Assembly: GCF_003172875.1 (NCBI RefSeq)
Contig: NZ_QGKM01000087.1
Coordinates: 1 to 35,530 of the forward strand
DNA: 35,530 nucleotides
From: Leucothrix pacifica
Lineage (GTDB): Bacteria; Pseudomonadota; Gammaproteobacteria; Thiotrichales; Thiotrichaceae
Direction of reading: 5' to 3'
A program made the translations under genes and the position numbers. Of this stretch, positions 32,002 to 35,530 are shown in pieces. The notes under the pieces are model-generated. The model did not search any database and was not told the DNA's origin. It saw only the letters and a list, made by a program, of their open reading frames with translations. Within the stretch, counting starts at the first letter, position 1, and every line of letters starts with the position of its first letter.

Positions 32002-32976
32002 ATGTCATCTCAATATTCTGACTGCATCCAATGGACTCCAAAAGAGTTTCAAAATTTTGGTATTACCCCGCAGGTATCTCAACATCAGTTTCATACCTTG
32101 GATTTGTTTAGTGATGATGCACTGGAAGCACTATTAGATAATTACCCCCGCCACTGGTTGCAGTGTTACACCATGGGTAGCAATCCTGAAAAGCATCATG
32201 AGTGGACGCCGGTTCATCTTGATAACAGTAGTGGCAAAGAAATCTTAGAAGCGCTGCATAAAGGGCGTATGTGGGTGAATGTGATCAATATCGATAAGTA
32301 TAATGGTGAATATGCTGAATTAATTTCACAGATGTATGAGTCTATAAACGCCAACTGTGACCATATTACCAATGCTAAGTCTTCTTTTAGTGCTTTGTTA
32401 ATTTCATCGCCTGGTGTGCAGGTTTACTGTCATGTCGATGCGGATGCCAATATGTTGTGGCACTTAAAAGGGCGTAAACGCGTCTGGGTATATCCGGCGC
32501 GAGATACACGTTTTGCTCCACAAACTTATGTCGAAGAAATCATTGGCGAAGTCCGTCATGAGAATGTGCCGTTTGAACGCTGGTATGATGACCACGCCTT
32601 TAGTCATGAATTGTCTGCGGGTGAGGTGGTGAGCTGGCCACAGCACTCCCCACACCGCGTTGAGAATATCGGCTTTAATGTCTCACTGACCACTAGTTAT
32701 GGTTCCAGAGAGAGCCGTCGTCAGCTGGGGGTACACGGATTTAATCATTACATCCTTAAACCACTTGGCTTCAAGAACCGTTCAATTGCGCGAACCGGTG
32801 TCATCGCAGAGATAAAATCCTTCAGTTATTTCGTATTGAAGAAGTTGGGATTCCTTAAAAAAGGTGAGCGCGCATCCACCTATGTGAGTGATCTGGAGCT
32901 GGATGCGAAACACCACAAAGGCATGTCTCAGCGCGAGGAAAGCAGTCTGACAGCCTTTTCTCAGGTTGATGGTTGA
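32002..32976 (+). CDS. JmjC/cupin-like Fe(II)/2-oxoglutarate oxygenase-type protein, paralog 2
   Basis: The 324-residue protein is nearly colinear with the one at 25623-26594. They share CIQW..EFQNFG, WLQCYTMG, GRMWVN.I.IDKYNGEYAEL, SSPGVQVYCHxDADANMLWH, and SLTTSYGS.ESRRQL.VHG. The HxD (CHVDAD) and distal His (WPQHSPHRVEN) are conserved, so both copies look active. The C-terminus diverges most and ends with the same tail pattern (MSQREESSLTAFSQVDG). The copies are 5.4 kb apart and in the same orientation, with unrelated minus-strand genes between them. Its role is unknown. A FemAB-like acetyltransferase gene converges on it. Confidence 0.75.
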   Translation: MSSQYSDCIQWTPKEFQNFGITPQVSQHQFHTLDLFSDDALEALLDNYPRHWLQCYTMGSNPEKHHEWTPVHLDNSSGKEILEALHKGRMWVNVINIDKYNGEYAELISQMYESINANCDHITNAKSSFSALLISSPGVQVYCHVDADANMLWHLKGRKRVWVYPARDTRFAPQTYVEEIIGEVRHENVPFERWYDDHAFSHELSAGEVVSWPQHSPHRVENIGFNVSLTTSYGSRESRRQLGVHGFNHYILKPLGFKNRSIARTGVIAEIKSFSYFVLKKLGFLKKGERASTYVSDLELDAKHHKGMSQREESSLTAFSQVDG

Positions 32977-32995
32977 GCAGATTTTATAATCTGCT
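32976..32995. terminator. Bidirectional terminator between paralog 2 and the acetyltransferase
   Basis: AGCAGATT, a TTAT loop and AATCTGCT form an 8-bp perfect stem starting in the stop codon of the cupin gene. It also lies 3 bp after the stop codon of the converging acetyltransferase gene. Only short T runs flank it. Confidence 0.6.
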
Positions 32996-32998
32996 TTA

Positions 32999-34141
32999 CT
33001 AACGCTTCTTCAGCAGTAGTTTCACGCGCTGTTTAACCGGGCCATGTAAGAACTGGTACAAATCAGTTCTTTTGTTGCGTGGAAAGTAATTCAGATCATA
33101 CATAGGTTCTGTATAGGCACTATATCGCAGTTTGTAGGAGTTCTCGTCCGCAGAATACATAAAGTTGAACTGTGACAGGCGTGGGTCTTCAATGCAGTGT
33201 GATATCTCCTGAGTAATCATCATAGTCAGCAAGGCATAGCGATGGCCTAACTCGGCCTCAAAGCCACTTTGATATGCATGCATAATGTCGCCATCAATCA
33301 AACTGTACAGGCCCGCGACAGCTTTGCCTTCAATCCTTAAAATGCGGATTTGTACCTTATCCAGAGGAAGCAAGCGCTTCACAACCAGACGATGAAATGC
33401 TTCGAAGTTCGGGCACTCAAACGCACTAGGTTGTTCCAGCTGGCCTCGTCTTTCGCGGTTAAGATCTGCCAGTTCGGTAATAGCAACGTCGGTATCCAGT
33501 CCGTCGGTGATGGTATCAACCACATAGTCCTGCTCTGTTTGCAGGCGTGTATACATGCGGGTGATGTTATTGCGCTTCTTCTTCCGCAAGCTCATTAAGT
33601 AATCTTTGTAGGTCTCCGGCAGGTCAATCAAGGTGCGAAATCCATTATCGATCGTTTTCGATTGAATCGATAAGCGCTGACCACCAAATAGTTTACTCAG
33701 GTGTGAGTCTGCCAGTAACTGCTGGAACGTTGCGCCTTGCCACATGTCCTGTTTCTCCAGCAGGAAATTACTGATCTCCTCGGTGACTCGGGACTCAAGA
33801 CCTGGTTCAATAATGAGATCAAGATATTCGGTCAGTACCAGCCCGCCATCCGTTTCACCAGTACCTAACAGCATCAATTGTTTGCTACACGGGAAATAGC
33901 GCTTAGGGTGATTGAGAATTTGTAGCGGCGCGATACCGATTAACGCATCATCGCGTCGGCAAATGAGTAGAAATAATTGTCGGTCAGCATCGTGCTGATA
34001 AGTTTCCCACCAACTGAACAGCCATTCCCATGATGAGAAAATAGTGCCGTTTGCAGAGCGATCATTCAATGTGTTCCATGATTCGCGTAGCGAATGAAAT
34101 TCATCAATATCGGTGATACAACTAAGTTCTATATTTTGCAT
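32999..34141 (-). CDS. FemAB/BioF2-like GNAT acetyltransferase
   Basis: The 380-residue protein has the Acetyltransf_6 (BioF2-like, FemAB-related) pattern: FSSWEWLFSWWETYQ, LIGIAPLQI near the start, LRKKKRNNITRMYTRLQ, LNRERRGQ and GKAVAGLYSLIDGDIMHAYQ. The last segment and YALLTMMITQEISHCIEDP are the typical acyl-CoA-binding half. It has no signal peptide. Relatives act in cell-wall amino-acid transfer and in polysaccharide or cellulose synthesis (CelD-like). The substrate cannot be told. It converges with the cupin gene over the hairpin at 32976-32995. Confidence 0.85.
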   Translation of the reverse strand: MQNIELSCITDIDEFHSLRESWNTLNDRSANGTIFSSWEWLFSWWETYQHDADRQLFLLICRRDDALIGIAPLQILNHPKRYFPCSKQLMLLGTGETDGGLVLTEYLDLIIEPGLESRVTEEISNFLLEKQDMWQGATFQQLLADSHLSKLFGGQRLSIQSKTIDNGFRTLIDLPETYKDYLMSLRKKKRNNITRMYTRLQTEQDYVVDTITDGLDTDVAITELADLNRERRGQLEQPSAFECPNFEAFHRLVVKRLLPLDKVQIRILRIEGKAVAGLYSLIDGDIMHAYQSGFEAELGHRYALLTMMITQEISHCIEDPRLSQFNFMYSADENSYKLRYSAYTEPMYDLNYFPRNKRTDLYQFLHGPVKQRVKLLLKKR

Positions 34142-34307
34142 ATTGCTTTGGAGAGTTCCGCCTCAGTGAGTTTTTTATTGTGTGGAAGTGTATTTTAATC
34201 GAGCTGTGATGAGGTGGTAGCTGAAGCGTTCTGAATGGACTGCCATGTATGACGAACGGGACAATGGGTGTAATATCGTGAATATTATCCTGACAAACGA
34301 GTAATGA

Positions 34308-34742
34308 ATGATGAATCAATTGCGTCCCTTCCATTTAGCGATTCCCGTAAGAAACATTGAAGAATCACGCGAATTTTATGGCGGTCTTCTAGGCTTTTCT
34401 GAAGGGCGCAGCAGTGACGAATGGATCGATTGGAATTTCTATGGTCATCAATTGGTCACACACCTAAACCCAAACCTGGGCGCTGATGGCAAAGTAGCGA
34501 ATCATTACAACGGCGTCGATGGCAAAGGTGTCCCTGTGCCTCACTTTGGTGTTGTGCTGACTCTTGAAGATTGGCAGAGCCTTGCCAATAAAGTAACAGG
34601 CAAAGTAGAGTTTGTTATAGAGCCATACACGCGTTTTAAAGGTGAGACGGGCGAGCAATCCACACTGTTTTTTCTTGATCCATCAGGAAATGCACTGGAG
34701 TTTAAAGCGTTTGCTGATCTATCTCAGTTGTTTGAAAAGTGA
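34308..34742 (+). CDS. VOC-family (glyoxalase/dioxygenase fold) protein
   Basis: The 144-residue protein has two beta-alpha-beta-beta-beta modules. Likely metal ligands are His in RPFHLAIPV, His in VPHFGVVL and Glu in NALEFKAF. It also has SREFYGGLLGF and FFLDPSGNALEF, signature strings of the vicinal-oxygen-chelate family. The catalysed reaction cannot be named. The ATG at 34308 is followed by another at 34311; the ribosome site is weak. It is coupled to the next gene by a GTGA overlap. Confidence 0.88.
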   Translation: MMNQLRPFHLAIPVRNIEESREFYGGLLGFSEGRSSDEWIDWNFYGHQLVTHLNPNLGADGKVANHYNGVDGKGVPVPHFGVVLTLEDWQSLANKVTGKVEFVIEPYTRFKGETGEQSTLFFLDPSGNALEFKAFADLSQLFEK

Positions 34743-35506
34743 GTGTAGAGTCAACGCCATTTGAGTTATTCCAATCGGAAATGGCGGACTCTGGGTTAGT
34801 ACTGTGTGAGGCTCAACCACTGAGTGCTTTGCCTCAAAACATTTGGCTAACCGAGGATAAATTAGAGCGTGGTAGCTTCTTATTAATAGGCCATGCCGGA
34901 CGGCTTTTTTGGCAAGCGCTTCAGCGGGAAAATATAAAAGGAAGTGATCCTGTTGATCGCTTTAGTAGTGAAGCGTCTGAGCGAGCGATTCAGAAATATC
35001 TTCCGGATATTGACCGAAAGCTTCTCTTTCCCGCGGATGATTGCCCAATCAATTTAATGGCACTCGGCAAAGCGTTTGGTTGGCATCATGCCTCACCATT
35101 AGGCATGGGTATTCATCGTAAGTATGGATTATGGAGTGCTTATCGGGCGCTGTGGTGGCTGGATACTGAGGACCTAAAATCTTACAGTACTTTGGATGAG
35201 CAAGCGATTTCGCAGCCAAAAGTCACCGAGCAGATTCTACCGGCAATAGATATTTGTGCAGAATGTGAGACTCAGGAGTGTGTAACGGCCTGTCCGGCAG
35301 AAGCTGTGAGCTATCACGCGGCACCCAATTTATCGAAGTGTGCGGACTATCGTTTAGAGCAAGAAAGTCATTGTGTTTCAACGTGTCTGTCGCGGATAGC
35401 ATGCCCTTATGCTCAGGAGTATCGCTATTCCACGGAGCAAATGTCTTATCACTATGGTCTGGCACGTAGTGCAATTGCAGTTTACCGATCACAAGTGAAA
35501 GTATGA
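34739..35506 (+). CDS. Cytoplasmic [4Fe-4S] protein of unknown role, QueG-like
   Basis: A GTG start at 34739 overlaps the VOC stop codon. The 255-residue protein has an N-terminal domain without Cys clusters (LPQNIWLTEDKLERGSFLLI), then CAECETQECVTACP (C173, C176, C181, C185) and further Cys at 201, 212, 216 and 222. This allows one or two Fe-S clusters. SPLGMGIHRKYGLWSAYRAL resembles the core of epoxyqueuosine-reductase-type proteins, but the cobalamin domain of QueG is not complete. It could be a remnant or a dedicated reductase for the VOC partner. Confidence 0.75.
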   Translation: MSVESTPFELFQSEMADSGLVLCEAQPLSALPQNIWLTEDKLERGSFLLIGHAGRLFWQALQRENIKGSDPVDRFSSEASERAIQKYLPDIDRKLLFPADDCPINLMALGKAFGWHHASPLGMGIHRKYGLWSAYRALWWLDTEDLKSYSTLDEQAISQPKVTEQILPAIDICAECETQECVTACPAEAVSYHAAPNLSKCADYRLEQESHCVSTCLSRIACPYAQEYRYSTEQMSYHYGLARSAIAVYRSQVKV

Positions 35507-35530
35507 TGTTGATAAACAGATAAACAGATA

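Noticed and set aside
35510-35530. Short tandem repeat of ATAAACAG-like units at the right edge
   Set aside because: Only about two units are visible and the window ends, so it cannot be judged as a repeat array.

Overview
The window looks like the chromosome of a Gram-negative proteobacterium, most likely a gammaproteobacterium. Lipid A synthesis (LpxH), lipoprotein signals, periplasmic c-type cytochrome and quinoprotein genes and strong AGGAGG-type ribosome sites all point that way. I cannot name a genus. I see no rRNA, tRNA, CRISPR array, insertion sequence or phage gene.

Positions 1-21400 are mostly an alcohol-oxidation island. On the minus strand, from 5977 down to the left edge, lie a PedF-like cytochrome c-550, an MxaJ/XoxJ-like binding protein, a NosR-like flavin/iron-sulfur membrane protein and an unknown exported protein. 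These are followed by a four-cluster ferredoxin and the N-terminal 283 residues of a tungsten-type aldehyde:ferredoxin oxidoreductase (cut by the window edge). On the plus strand, 6256-10454 encode the PQQ-alcohol-dehydrogenase-associated ABC module (binding protein, YVTN propeller, small exported protein, ATPase, ABC-2 permease), related to PedABC of Pseudomonas putida and Lut of Methylorubrum, which are linked to lanthanide uptake. A hipA-hipB toxin-antitoxin pair sits between this operon and a converging minus-strand operon (17209-12244). That operon encodes a TauABC/SsuABC-like importer fused to a TolQ/ExbB-like protein, an ExbD-like protein with an unusual beta domain, a two-TM protein and a lipoprotein. 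Divergent to it is a PQQ alcohol dehydrogenase with the WDFDG signature of lanthanide-dependent enzymes, then an AraC-family regulator and a cytoplasmic GDPD.

The main discovery is a 38-bp sequence present three times (1514-1551, 6160-6197, 17303-17340), once in each control region of this island. It consists of two half-sites of form nGGA-N6-GKTTA with a 21-bp period, like AraC/XylS operators. A -10-like hexamer lies 39 or 40 bp beyond the element on the side facing aor, pedF and the PQQ-ADH. At the two divergent regions a second conserved block lies exactly 13 bp beyond the element on the other side. This ties alcohol oxidation in the periplasm, aldehyde oxidation in the cytoplasm, metal/solute import and the TolQ/ExbD-like envelope genes into one predicted regulon. 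The AraC regulator at 19445 is the obvious candidate activator.

The right part (21860-35530) is mostly housekeeping and sensory genes: cysS, a lipoprotein cyclophilin, lpxH and a PlsC-type acyltransferase. Next come two paralogous JmjC/cupin-like proteins flanking a GGDEF-EAL protein overlapped by an orphan sugar-binding protein (an NspS-MbaA-like arrangement) and a ClC channel/transporter with CBS domains. A FemAB/GNAT-type acetyltransferase, a VOC protein and a small iron-sulfur protein close the window.
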